Positions 47,688 through 59,136 of a stretch of DNA of 64,000 nt are shown in pieces. The position numbers and the translations under genes were made by a program. Each line of letters starts with the position of its first letter. The first letter of the stretch is position 1. The notes below the pieces were generated by a model. That model was not told where the DNA came from. It ran no database searches and saw only the letters and a program-made list of their open reading frames with translations. Source of the stretch: Rhizophagus irregularis (lineage: Eukaryota > Glomeromycota > Glomeromycetes > Glomerales > Glomeraceae); contig NC_089457.1 of assembly GCF_026210795.1 (NCBI RefSeq), positions 496,001 through 560,000 on the forward strand, read 5' to 3'.

Positions 47688-49930
47688 TTATTTATATTTT
47701 CTAAACAACATAATATTTTGCACAGTTCTCAATTGTACAGTATCCAATTGGGTCAATATTTGCTCCAATTCATGTAATTTTTTCCTTTCTGTTTCATTCA
47801 ATAATTGTATATTAGAGCTCTTATTCAATTGTCGTAATGCATCTTCTTTTTCTTTCTTTTCTAGGAGTCTTTGATGCTCCCGATTCATAATCAAATCTCA
47901 CTTGATGTATATTAGCAAGTGTTTGATGATAATTATTCAACAATACATCATAACATTTTTTGTAATCTATATCCCATAGATAAAATGTTCTTGATGGTGC
48001 TCGATCTGCCGATCGTGGGACTTCCTGTAAAAAAATTGACGTATTTAGTTAATAACAAATATAAATTTCTTATGAACTTGACAGCTTGATAAATTACTTG
48101 TATTTGTACAAAACCCCGCTCATTAATTCTGTAAGCTTTTGGCGAGCTTCTAAAGGATTCATCAATGTTAACAATCTGGAAAAAAAAATATTTAGTTTTA
48201 AAAAACCGATGAGGTACAAATTGTACAAATTAAAAAACTTACTGCTTTTTCATCCAATTTGCTTTTTTCGTATAAGAGTCTGACAATTCTCACTCCTTTA
48301 AATCCATATTTTTCCATAATGACATCTTCAAAAATCTCTTTTTTCAATGATTCACAAATTTCATTATATCGAATAATATACATTCCACCCATATTCTCAT
48401 CTTTTTTACGTAATATATCATCATATTCCACAAGATAATCCAAATATTGTTTAATGAGAATTTCGCGAGTTACTCCTCTTCTTGCACTTTGCATTTGTTG
48501 ATTAAATAAATCAGTCTTTTCAATGGGAACACTCCTAATAATTCTTTGAGCTGATATTGCATCTACATATTTAAAATACATATTTTCCTTATCCTAATTT
48601 TTAGAAACGTAAAATCAATTTTGATAGTATTGAACGACCAACAAATGTTTGAATATTTGTTTAAATATAATTTTTTTTTACATATATATATAAATTACTT
48701 TCTAATCAATTTGAATTTACAGCAACAAAAAGGAGAGAATCGACTCTGTTTTTGTTAACAAAAATCTTATCTTTTAGGAAAATCAATATTATCGTGTAAA
48801 TTATGAAAAATTTAATGCTAAATCGAGAAACAGAGTAAGTTAAAGCATATATTGATCAGCTGAATAATTTTAATATTTGGGTGCTACAGCAAATTGTTGA
48901 ATTTGTTAAGGCTCAAATTAATCAATCTGCAAGTATTATAGCGAAAGTAGTTCTTAACATTGTAGATGATGAGAAGCCAAATGATGTGGAATCATGTAAG
49001 AAAAAAAAAAAATTATCATTGATTTGTCTGTGTTCTTGAAATAAATATACGTATTATAAATAAATATGAAAATAGAACTATTAATATTATTAGCTTAGTC
49101 TCACCGATCCTGTTGCGACACTGTCATCATCAGTTACAGCCGTGAGTTAGCTTTCACTTCAGCCATTTGTTTTTTTGTGGGAATAAAATTGGTGACTTTT
49201 GCTAATTCGCGTTGTTCGGCCTCTGATGCCTTATCCTGGGCAGATTTTGAATCTGTTATTCTTACTGGTGTAAGATAACGCCTTTCCACAATTTTTTTAA
49301 ACGTCATCTTTAACTCTTTGTATTCTATTAATGAAAGTATGATAATAAATTTAAAGGACGAGCATAAAAAAAAATTAATATAATAAATATTTGATTTACT
49401 CACTGTTCGTTCTCTTTGATATATTTCGATCTTCGATGAATCCATTGAACGTTCCCTTACCATTTAACAGCATATAATAAGTAATCTCATCAGCTCCCTA
49501 TTACCATAAATAAAATAATAATAGATATAATTCTTCACAAATAAGTGAACATATTAACATAAATGTACCCTATGTCTAACCCATTCATTTGCGTATTTTA
49601 TATAAATTCCAAAATTAACTCTTGCTAAAACTTCATTTTGATCAATAGAATAATGAATTGAATTACGTGAACCTTCTCTAGTTTCTGTCCAATATACTAA
49701 ATTATGTTGAATTAGCACAAAGAGACATTCACGAGTCTTAGATACACTTTATTTTGAAAATTTAGAAATAAATACTAATGGAAGTCGACCTTTTTGTAAT
49801 AACACTTTGGCCACTTCCTATAATGGATAAGAATCATTTGAGTAAGGGTGCAAAGATATTTTCGAGATATGTAATTTAAATACCTCAATAATTGGACCAA
49901 AATCGTCCCTAATTATATACAGAATTTTTC
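47688..49930 (-). pseudogene. RNA polymerase III subunit C82/RPC3, rearranged and broken
   Basis: Subunit C82 (human POLR3C) is a winged-helix protein of the Pol III initiation subcomplex. Minus-strand exons give, in order: LYIIRDDFGPIIE (from about 49930 to 49884), EVAKVLLQKGRLPLVF … VLIQHNLVYWTET (49569-49817), GADEITYYMLLNGKG (49404-49497), KKIVERRYLTPVR and NFIPTKKQMAEVKA (49105-49324), AISAQRIIRSVPIEK … (48243-48562), a short exon at 48098-48175, and EVPRSADRAPSRTFYLW (from 48024). The next-to-middle exons are present but flipped (48778-48995, plus strand). There is also an in-frame stop between FSK and SVSK near 49755, and apparent single-base shifts near 49130, in the 48098-48175 exon (two) and near 47895. 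No start codon is clear. Pol III needs this subunit, so an intact copy should exist elsewhere. Confidence 0.85.
48778..48995 (+). pseudogene. Inverted exon pair of the C82/RPC3 gene
   Basis: Two plus-strand exons, 48778-48834 and 48890-48995, have good AG acceptors and GTAAG donors. They encode ENQYYRVNYEKFNAKSRNR and QIVEFVKAQINQSASIIAKV. This corresponds to the human C82 region with YWQANLDRFHQHFRDQAIVS, which lies between the minus-strand exons ending at 49105 and starting at 48562. The pair starts in phase 0 and ends in phase 1. The minus-strand exon at 48562 also starts in phase 1, so the pieces would have spliced together before inversion. The inverted block must lie within 48563-49104. 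Confidence 0.8.
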
Positions 49931-52542
49931 GTGATCACCATTGTTTATCAGCCAATTAAAATAATGTATTATTAACATCTAAAACTTAGTCATGATATAC
50001 AGTAAAACAATCGATATTTCATAAGTCGGATTTGATTCTATATCAATTTAATATATCGAAATTTCTAAATTTGGCGTTATGTACAGTATTCGAAATGGTT
50101 AATTTTGGCCAGAATTAAAATTGATCATTTTATACCGAAATTCTTTACAAATATTGCATACAATTTTACCATTCTTTTTTACATTCCTTCTCCTAAACCT
50201 GACCAATCTCAAGAAAAAGAAAGTAAGAAAGAAGAGGGATAAATCTTAGAAGAAAGAGGATAATAATCAGGAAAATTTTTCAATTATTGGCTATCTTGTT
50301 ATATTTGTTTGAAGGGATGTTTTAATCATAAATAAATAAATAATATATTTTTTGTCCTTGCTTGTTACAATTCCATTAAGCAATATAAATCCAAATCCAA
50401 CAAGGCTTGTAAAGTTTCTTTGTAGATATATTAATCTTGTTTTATATCTTTCACTTATAATAGATTTAAAAAAAATAAAATTATAATAAGTTTGTATTTA
50501 GGAATATCACATCTGATCTCACGTGATGTGATATTGCGGAATTTTTTAGCTGCGAGAACCAAAAACAATTCTATTTTAGAATTATGGCCACACAAGTGAT
50601 CTCAAGTATGAGACTTTAAAGGTTCCTAATGGGTCAAGTTCAATTAAGGAAGAAATGGATAAGATTAATGTCGGAATTTGTGGTACCTTACAGGTGAATT
50701 TTTTTATATAGAGAAAATGTAAATGGGAGTAGTTGAATTTTTTTGGAAGATAATAGAGAATTCTGAGAGCTAAAGGGTATTATTCGTGATTTAACAAACA
50801 TATATATTTATACATGTTGGAGCGAATTATAAAAAGTATAATTTGTTATGATGGTTTTCTGCAAGTATTTTAGTAAGAAGGCGATTTTTATCCATTTGTA
50901 TTTGTATAGACGATATGTGTCAAGAGTATCCCTGAAAACGAGATAACAGCATCAAATGCTGAAAAGGAACTCCCGGATTTCTTTTTTAAAATTTTCCTAA
51001 CACGTCGATCATGGATTTACGTCCAAAATCAAAATTTTAACCTTATAGCTCCAAGGGCAAATTGCTATTTACTCATTCGATTCTTATCATCACTCTGTGG
51101 GATGCAGTAATCCTGCTTTGAAAGTACATGACTTTCCAAAGTGAAATGCAATTGCGATGTAAAGCCTTCAAGGAAAGAAATTTGAGACCGAGTTGCGTAT
51201 CTGATGAAAGTGCAGTCGGTTTTCGTGGAAAAGATTCTGGAAATGGAGGGAAAGATGACAGCTTATCTATTCATGGTAAATCTCACATTGTCTAATATCA
51301 AGAATTACTTTGTCAGGGTATTCATTTGTTGCAGGCAAAAGCTGACCTTTTAAAACTTTATTCATTTCAAAAGATTTTCCTTGAATAGATAAGGTAATTC
51401 TTGAAAAGGATAAACGAAATCCTAAACTACGGAATTTTGAACTTCGGTTTGCCCGTAGATGTCATAAATGAGCAAGTAATGATTATAGCGGTAAGAGAAC
51501 AAATTATGGGAAGATCGAACAGCGCATTTGTCACTATAGGATATTGCTTTAAAAGCATCACATCAATAAAAATATCTTTACACACATAATCTACATCAAC
51601 TAATTATGAGTTATAGTATATAGTCGAATAATTTCATTTTTTTTTATTGTTTTTTATATTTTATTGAACTAAATAAAACGATTTTTTGTATAAAAAATTT
51701 ATTTTTTCGGTATAACATGTTTCTTGTTTCAAAATGATTGGAAAATAGTCTTAAGGTAATTACAAAAGGGAGTTTACTCTTTGACTTTTTTGATTTAAAA
51801 TGTTCTTTCTTTTTAAAAATAAATTCTTTGTAAGTTATAATGTTTTTTTCCCTAGGCTGGAAGTTTTGTAAGGTAATAATAAGAGAAGAGAATTTCTGAC
51901 TTTTGAACATCATTGCATTTATTCTCTGTTTTTCTTTTAAAATGAAAAGAGGATGGCAAATATAACGATTATCGTCGAATACAAAATAATCACAAGTACG
52001 ATGATGATAATAATAAGTATGAAGACGATGATAATCAAAAGTTCGGAAGCAACAAGCATGCATATATAAAAAGATTAATTCTTGCAATACAGGGAATCTG
52101 CATCAACAACTCCAAAATGGTCGAATGATGGTTATAAAGGTTCATTATATAGTGAATTTAAAAGAATTTGTTTTCAGTGGTTGTAAAAATACAAGATGTT
52201 ATTGAGGTTGAGGATGAAAAATGAATTTGATGAAAGATAATGATAAATGTGTATGGGACGATTAAAATTATATTAGTAACTAATATATATTAATAGGAAT
52301 ATAAGATATTCCTACTATTCCGGCAATTCTCCAAAGGATTAACACGAGATCTAAGTAGTGTTATTTGAGAAATTTCTTGGCTCATCTACAGCAATTGTAG
52401 TATCATCATCCTCAGGTACTTGCCCTTCATAATCAATACTTTCCGGCCGGAATTAAGGATTTAATTATGTGATAAAATAATGTGACTGTGTGACTGGTTT
52501 AAATGCGGAAAAATAAGCTTATGCATTATTCGTATTAATAAC
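49931..52542. other. Region with decayed plus-strand coding pieces
   Basis: No intact gene. From about 50590 a plus-strand frame reads YGHTSDLKYETLKVPNGSSS… to a GTGAAT donor near 50693. After a TAG acceptor near 50910 another reads TICVKSIPENEITASNAEKE… to a stop near 51110. Coding-like pieces also occur at 51200-51260 and 51401-51589. I cannot name the protein, and stops separate the pieces. At 50519-50526 there is a TCACGTGA palindrome. The stretch 51600-52540 shows nothing but a 147-codon minus-strand frame with no recognisable content. Confidence 0.4.
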
Positions 52543-55500
52543 ATGTCTCGCTCACCTCGAGAACAAGATCAGCCTCATTCTGGTTATCCGCAACAACGTC
52601 CACCTCCTGTAAGCCCGCATCAATTACCCCAATTACATATGGGTCCGCCTTTTCGTCCACTTCTTCCTTCAGGCTGGACTGAGCACCGTGCCCCGAATGG
52701 AATGTTTTACTATTATAACGCTGCGACAGGTCAAAGTACTTGGGAGAGACCTATACTGGTTCCTCCTCCTCCTCCGATTGGTCCTCCTGGTCCTCCTCCC
52801 GGAATTATGCAGTTACCTTCGTTTCAACCGATTTCAGGAGTCATGCCACAGCAAATACAACAAAACGTACCATTTACACAACAAAAGGATAAGAATAAAG
52901 ATAAAAAGAAGAAAGAAAAGGCTAAAGGAAAGTAAGTATATCCAGATCAAACATTGTCATATAGATACACTTTATATTTTATCCAAATTTATTTTCTTAT
53001 AAAAAAAATTTTTTACATTTGTACAGGAGGCAAATTCCTGATACAAAATGGTATATCGTTAATACAACTGAAGGAAATGAATTTTATTATAATTCCGAGA
53101 CGAAACAATCTGTTTGGGAAGTACCTGAAGAAATTGCAGAAGCTGTCAAAGTTTTCAAAGAACAAGAAGAAAAAGATGCTCAAAATCAAAGATCAAATGA
53201 TAGTGCAGGATTAAAACGAAAGGCAAACGATGAGGAAGTATCTGGTAGCGAGGATTTCAAAAGAGCTAAAGGAAGTGTGGATGATGGCGAAGTTGAAGGA
53301 ACTGAGTTAGTATATTATTATTAGTTTATTGTTTTTTATTTTAATTAATTGGAATATTAATGAACAAACAAAAACATTTAGATTAACAGAAGATGATATA
53401 GCCTTCCAACTTCAGTTTATGGAGGAACAAGAAAACCAAGAATTAATGGATGGTGATTCCGAAGATTATAACGATAAAATTGATGATCACGAGAACGCAG
53501 GCGAAGAAGAAAACTCTATTTTAAAAAAGCAAGACAAAGGAAAAGATGTAGAGTTATCGTCCGAGGAACGTGTACTTATGTTTAAGGTAAATCATTTAAG
53601 TATAAATTTCTCATTTTTATTTATAGAAAATAATGCAGTTTCTACTTTTAGAGCTTGCTTAAAGATATGGAAGTTTCACCATTTGCCATTTGGGAGAAAG
53701 AACTTCCGAGAATAATTCATGACGAAAGATATACATGTATGCTAAGAGTAATCGGTCATAGTATGAAAGTTATAATTAATTAAATTTAAAACTAAAAAAT
53801 CTAACATTTCCACTTATTGCGATAATCCTAAGTAATACCGACTTTGAAACAAAGAAAAGAGATATTTGATGAATACTGCAAAGAACGAGTAGCGGAATTA
53901 AGGGCTGAAAAGAAAAATAAAGCGAAGGTAAACAACGTTTAGTACAATATAACGTGTCTTACTGCAGTTAGTAACTTGATGAATGTTGTAAATAGAATTT
54001 GTCGGAAAAAGATGAATATCTGAAATTACTTGAAGAAGAAACTACTCACCGTTCTCACTGGGATGATTTTAGGAGAAAATTTAAGCGTGATCCAAGGTTT
54101 AAAAATTTTTCTGACGACAAAGAAAAAGAAAAAACATTCAGGAATTACGTGAAAGGATTGAAAGAAAAAGAATCCGAGCGTGAGAATTTACTTTGCAATC
54201 TGTATAACATCATTTTTTTTATATATTCGTTGTTTAAATAATTTGTTCTTTCAACCAATTAGGCAAAAGAGTTCAACAAAAGAAAGCCGAAGAAGATTTT
54301 GTAAGGTTATTGAGAGAAACGAGGGAAATAAAATATAATTCTAGTTGGCGAAAGGTATAAATAATCAATGGCTTTCTTTAATAGGGGAAGACTTTATTTC
54401 AAAGTTATGTAATCATTATCTCACTATATAGGTCAAGAGAATAATTGATCATGATCCAAGGTATGATGCTGTAGAATCTTCCGATATGAGAGAAGATATA
54501 TTTAGAGATTATTGTAGAAAATTAGAAGCCGAAGATGAAGAAGAAATGGCTAAGAAAGAGGATGAACGTAGACAAAGAGATCGTAAAGCAAGGTATGATT
54601 TTATTGATTTGAATTTATCTGTATTTAAATCGAAATTTTGCCACTTTCAGAATTTCTTTTTTAGTAAAGGTATAATATATTGCTATTTTAAGAGAGGAGG
54701 CAAGCTTAAGAAATCGGGAGGCTCAAGTTAGGTGGGAGAAGAAAGTCCAAACACGTGAAAAAGACAATGCTAAAAATAAAATTATGCGAGATGAATCCAT
54801 ACGCGAATTCCAAACACTTTTAGTAGATTTAGTGCGAACTCATGAGGTAAAGGAGTAATATATGGTGGTTATATTTTCTGCTTCAATTTGTTTAATGATG
54901 AATTATTTATTTGTCTAGACCACTTGGGAATTAAAGAAGCCTGATTTACATAAAGATTCGCGTTTTCATGGTCATGGTCTTGAAGATAAAGATAGAGAAA
55001 GACTATTTCAAGAACATATAGATGATATCTATCAGAAGCGTTTGAAATCATATCATAACCTACTTGACCAACATGTTCAGCTTGATACTACTTGGTTAGA
55101 GATTCAGTCAGTTATCAAAGAAGATATACGCTCTGTCCGACTTTCAAAGAATGAAAAATTACTAGAAGAACTATTTGACAAATATCTAATTCAAAGAATT
55201 GAAGTGGCTAAAAAAGAATTTAAAGAACTTTTACGAGAAAATCAATTTGTTGAATACAGGACACGAATGATCAAATTATCAGAAGATGGCGCAACTGACG
55301 AGACTGGAACCAGTAAAGAGAAAGCACGCGCATTATCGCTAGAAGAAATTCATGATGTACTTAAAGTAAGTATATAAATGTCATTTACAATATTTGACGT
55401 TCATTCTTAATACAATATTAATTTATAGGAAGATAAACGTTATTTGGTGTTAAATACTATGCCGGACGTCCGTAATGAACTGATTACTGGTTATTTAACT

Positions 55501-55545
55501 AATTTGGAAACACCTAAAATGACTGTGCATCAAGGTCGAGAGTGA
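52543..55545 (+). CDS. WW-FF domain protein, TCERG1/CA150-like
   Basis: Nuclear protein that couples RNA polymerase II elongation with splicing; FF domains bind the phosphorylated CTD and WW domains bind Pro-rich splicing factors. Eleven exons (52543-52931, 53027-53305, 53382-53586, 53652-53736, 53833-53927, 53996-54179, 54263-54354, 54432-54592, 54693-54846, 54919-55365, 55429-55545) sum to 735 residues with all phases agreeing. WW1 spans about residues 41-70 (SGWTEHRAPNGMFYYYN), WW2 about 135-163 (WYIVNTTEGNEFYYN…VWEVP). Tandem FF domains run from about residue 290: LLKDMEVSPFAIWEKELPRI, FRRKFKRDPRFKNF and SSWRKVKRIIDHDPRYDAV are typical cores. TCERG1 is favoured over Prp40 because of the sequence around the first FF domain and the acidic linker. 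Human TCERG1 is longer with three WW domains. Confidence 0.9.
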
Positions 55546-55706
55546 GATAATATTATAGAAAATAATAATATTAACTAATAAGAAAATTTTTATTTAAAAA
55601 GATTAAAAAGAAAATATTAAAAGTATTAGATTTATTAAATAATAATAAAAATAATGATTCTATGTCATTGGATGTTATAATGTTAAAATCAAAATATTGA
55701 AATTTT
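55546..55706. other. Short convergent spacer
   Basis: Only 161 bp separate the stop codons of two convergent genes. It is AT-rich with several AATAAA-like words on each strand, so the transcripts probably overlap or end very close. Confidence 0.6.
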
Positions 55707-57170
55707 CTATTTTGAAAATAAAACAAAAATGTCCGTCAGGTGATCGATTTCTTTTGTATAACCAGAAATTTTATCTACCACCTTTAAACCACCAACTTTC
55801 TGCAATCCAGGACTTAATGGAAAAAATTCCAAGCTAAATTCAACGAAAGCGTCTGATGCTAATTCACCCAAATAATTTGTAGAAGGGCCACTTAGTAATA
55901 CAGATCCCATTTTACTTTTAACCGCTATTATCGTAATTTTTAATGTAGTCGTCGTTCGATTCCTTATGCGACATCCTAATTTAAATGGAACTTCAAGTTC
56001 TATTAAAGTTGGAATGGATGTTACGGAAAACTCAATCTCATCCAGTATTGGAGGTTTACGTATCAATTGACTAGTCTGTAAACGTCCTGTTTCACCATAG
56101 TTTGAACGCCAAACAATTTCAAGTTTTCCAAGAGCGTTTGTTGTCCGTGCAAGTTTATTATCTATCTCAGGTTTTGGCGTTAACATATACAAATATTGAC
56201 GAATATCTTGTGGGTTTAAATAACTATTCTTTCCAAAAATACTCTCTTGGTCTATTTTTACTTTTGATAATTTGACAATTTTTGATTCAGAGTTTTTTTC
56301 GTCCTCTTTGTTATCATTTTCTAAGTTTGCTTGTTCGTTTGCTATGTTCAAATTTTCATTTTCTTCCTTACTTTCAATATTAGATTCTTTATTAACTAAA
56401 TCGATTTTCTCATTAATATTTTCATTAATACTTTCGTTAACTTTTTTAAGTTCTTTGTCATTTATTTCATCATTGAAAACCACAAAATTCAAATCTTTAT
56501 AATTAAAAACTTCACCAGGTTCAAAATTCATCCTCTCCAGGTACATTAATCTCTCTGCTACGTTTTGAATTTGAACTTCCAAAAACACAGTTCCATCTGC
56601 CATATTATTAACTTTAGTTTTTACTGCGAAAGGATTCAAAACTTGAAACCTATAAAACTTTTTAAGGTATCTTTTTACCCCTTCATCTGTTGTATATTGA
56701 ACCATACATACTAAATTGTGTATGCCTAATTCCTTGATCTCGTGTTTTATTACAAATTCATATGCTTTATGTGGTTCAATGGTTGGAACTGAATTGGAAG
56801 TAGTGTCTGCCAATTGCAACCGTTGCTTTTCCGTTTGGAGTTCTGCTCTAATGCTGATATCACGTGCTATCCGAGCTGAATCGTTATTTACAATAAGATA
56901 ACTGTCAAAAGTAGCACCTAAATAAATATTTTCAATCGCGTTAGTATTCATTGAAGGCAAAGATGATAGTTCGTTCTCACTAAGATCACGCATGTGAATT
57001 CTCGACGCCGATTTCGAAACAGTAGGGTCCAAAGACTCTGCTTGTGACTTCTTCTCAGTCCCTTTACTGGTTGAAGGACTTGACTGTCTCATAACCTTTA
57101 GAGACAACAAATGTTGCACTTCACGAGGTTGTTCTACAATAATATTGGTATTACCACTAAGTACCGACAT
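55707..57170 (-). CDS. TRAPPC13: TRAPPC13 (TRAPP complex subunit, DUF974)
   Basis: Subunit of the TRAPP tethering complex that activates Rab GTPases in Golgi and autophagy traffic. One uninterrupted frame of 487 residues, compared with about 417 in human. Conserved stretches run along the whole length: HLLSLKVMRQSSPS (about residues 20-33), NIYLGATFDSYLIVNNDS, HEIKELGIHNLVCMVQY, KKFYRFQVLNPFAVKTK, VFLEVQIQNVAERLMYLE, DIRQYLYMLTPKPE, GKLEIVWRSNYGETGRLQTS, and a C-terminal Ig-like part. Between about residues 230 and 298 a Glu/Asn/Lys-rich insert (KKVNESINENINEK… ) accounts for the extra length. It is one of the few genes here without introns, but nothing else suggests a retrocopy: composition matches its neighbours and no poly-A or target duplication was found. 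Confidence 0.93.
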   Translation of the reverse strand: MSVLSGNTNIIVEQPREVQHLLSLKVMRQSSPSTSKGTEKKSQAESLDPTVSKSASRIHMRDLSENELSSLPSMNTNAIENIYLGATFDSYLIVNNDSARIARDISIRAELQTEKQRLQLADTTSNSVPTIEPHKAYEFVIKHEIKELGIHNLVCMVQYTTDEGVKRYLKKFYRFQVLNPFAVKTKVNNMADGTVFLEVQIQNVAERLMYLERMNFEPGEVFNYKDLNFVVFNDEINDKELKKVNESINENINEKIDLVNKESNIESKEENENLNIANEQANLENDNKEDEKNSESKIVKLSKVKIDQESIFGKNSYLNPQDIRQYLYMLTPKPEIDNKLARTTNALGKLEIVWRSNYGETGRLQTSQLIRKPPILDEIEFSVTSIPTLIELEVPFKLGCRIRNRTTTTLKITIIAVKSKMGSVLLSGPSTNYLGELASDAFVEFSLEFFPLSPGLQKVGGLKVVDKISGYTKEIDHLTDIFVLFSK

Positions 57171-57785
57171 GGCGAATGAATATATGAATAAAAAAGAAGA
57201 AAATTGTATATAGATGTAAACACGTATAGATTAATAGATTAGGGGTGCACCAAAAAATTTTCGGTAACGTGACTTGACGAATTTTATTGGTCAGAATCTT
57301 GGAAATATTAATTTTACTGATGCTTCTTGATAAAAAAAAGCCCAAAATATTTCTCATGATCATAAATTTACTGTTAGTTTTTTTTAGTAAAAATTGGAAA
57401 AATTTCACACGTAATTCAGAAAATCAGTAATTATACAATAAAAAATTATAACTACAACTGCAATTGTTTTTTTATCTTTGTTCAGAACTTTCATCATCTC
57501 AGAATTGATCGATAATTCGATATCCATGTTCATACTTCGATGATTCTAAAAAATAATACATAAATTATCGTCATAAATAAGAAACTCCCCTTAAAACACG
57601 GTTCGTCCTTTCCTAACTTCTTCCGTATTATCATGATAAGCACTTTTTATAATATTTAATAGAAAAAACGCGTTTTTATTTTTTAGTAGTACTAAGTCAC
57701 GTGGCTGTTTGGGTAGTTAAACCGGAATTTTTTCCGGAAAAAAAAATTTTCAAAAAAAAGTTGTTTTGCCTTTATTCACAGCGGA
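57171..57785. promoter_or_regulatory. Divergent promoter region with CACGTG box
   Basis: 615 bp between TRAPPC13 and the haem-pathway gene. A CACGTG core (57698-57703, in GTCACGTGGC) lies 83 bases before the plus-strand start. No other gene is seen. Confidence 0.4.
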
Positions 57786-59136
57786 ATGTTCCCTTCCTTA
57801 CTGGCGCGTTTCGTATCACGATTGCCTTCTATTAAAATCAATAATGCAATATATACTACATATGCTACTAGAACACCGTTTATAAATAATAAGCAATTTT
57901 TAGTAAATAATAGAATTCCAGTTGCAATTTTTTTCATAAGCAGTGGACTTTCCTTTTATTGTCTTAAAGGGTTTCAGGTATAAAATTTTTAATTGTATTA
58001 GTTAATACTTAATTTATTTAATTTATCTTTATTATTTAGTTAACTGGTCAAGTTGAATGTGCCGCTTCGGTAAATAATAAACCAAAAGTAGTTATCCATA
58101 CAAAAATTCTATAAATAGTAATGCAATATTAGGATAGCTAATAATTCAATTTATCTATTTCTAAATATTTTAGAATGTTAATTTCAATAATGATGAGAGA
58201 ACACCCATGCGACATAGAATGGAAAAATATATAAAATCTTTACAGCTACTTATTATTAAAGAAATTGAATCTCTTGATGGTAAAAAATTCGAAATTGATC
58301 GTTGGGAAAGAGAACAAGGTGGAGAGGGAATTTCTTGTATCTTACAAGATGGAAATGTTTTTGAAAAAGCTGGCGTAAATATTTCAATTGTTTATGGAAA
58401 TTTACCTGAAGCGGCAGTAAAACAAATGAAATCACGCAATAAAGAAATTGACCCATCTAAAGGACCTCATCCATTTTTTGCTGCAGGGATTTCAATTGTT
58501 ATGCACCCACATAATCCTTATGCACCAACCATACATTTAAATTATAGATATTTTGAGATTAATAATAAGGATGATAAGGATGGAACTTCAAAATTATGGT
58601 GGTTCGGAGGAGGGTCTGATCTTACACCATCTTATCTTTTTGAAGATGATGCGATTCATTTCCATAAGACGCTAAAGGATGCATGTGATAAACATGATGT
58701 TACATATTATCCTGAATTCAAGAAATGGTGTGATAAATATTTTTATTTACAACATCGTGGTGAAGCACGTGGGGTTGGTGGTATATTCTTTGATGATATG
58801 GATAGAAAACCTGCCGAAGAGATATTTGCTCTTATAAAGCAATGTGGTGATGCCTTTCTCCCATCATATGTTCCAATAATTAAAAAGAGAATGAATATGA
58901 AATTTGGTGAAGAAGAGAAACACTGGCAACAATTACGAAGGGGACGTTATGTTGAATTTAATCTTATATGGGACCGGGGGACGAAATTTGGACTGCAAAC
59001 TCCAGGTGCAAGAATTGAAAGTATATTTATGTCATTACCCTTAACTGCAAGGTGGGAATATATGCACGTTCCCGAAAAAAATAGTCGTGAAGAAAAATTA
59101 ATAGATGTGTTGAAAAATCCACGTGATTGGGTATAA
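57786..59136 (+). CDS. HEM13: Coproporphyrinogen III oxidase (oxygen-dependent)
   Basis: Converts coproporphyrinogen III to protoporphyrinogen IX by two oxidative decarboxylations, the antepenultimate step of haem synthesis. Exons are 57786-57977, 58040-58069 and 58174-59136, 394 residues, phase 0 throughout. The catalytic part is complete: [84 protein letters not shown] and [15 protein letters not shown]. The N-terminal exon has an Arg-rich, acid-free presequence ([17 protein letters not shown]) and a hydrophobic stretch ([15 protein letters not shown]), suggesting mitochondrial import to the intermembrane space as in animals, rather than the cytosolic form of budding yeast. The middle exon is only 30 bases. 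It is divergent from TRAPPC13. Confidence 0.95.

Noticed and set aside
51644-52087. Minus-strand frame of 147 codons
   Set aside because: His/Tyr- and Lys/Phe-rich composition of the kind AT-rich DNA yields by chance; no domain, no splice partners, no conserved motif.
56272-56502. Plus-strand Ser/Phe/Leu-rich frame
   Set aside because: Antisense shadow of the Glu/Asn insert in TRAPPC13.
58207-59136. Coproporphyrinogen oxidase starting at 58207
   Set aside because: Upstream exons join in phase and supply a plausible presequence, so the longer model is preferred, though the short form is not excluded.
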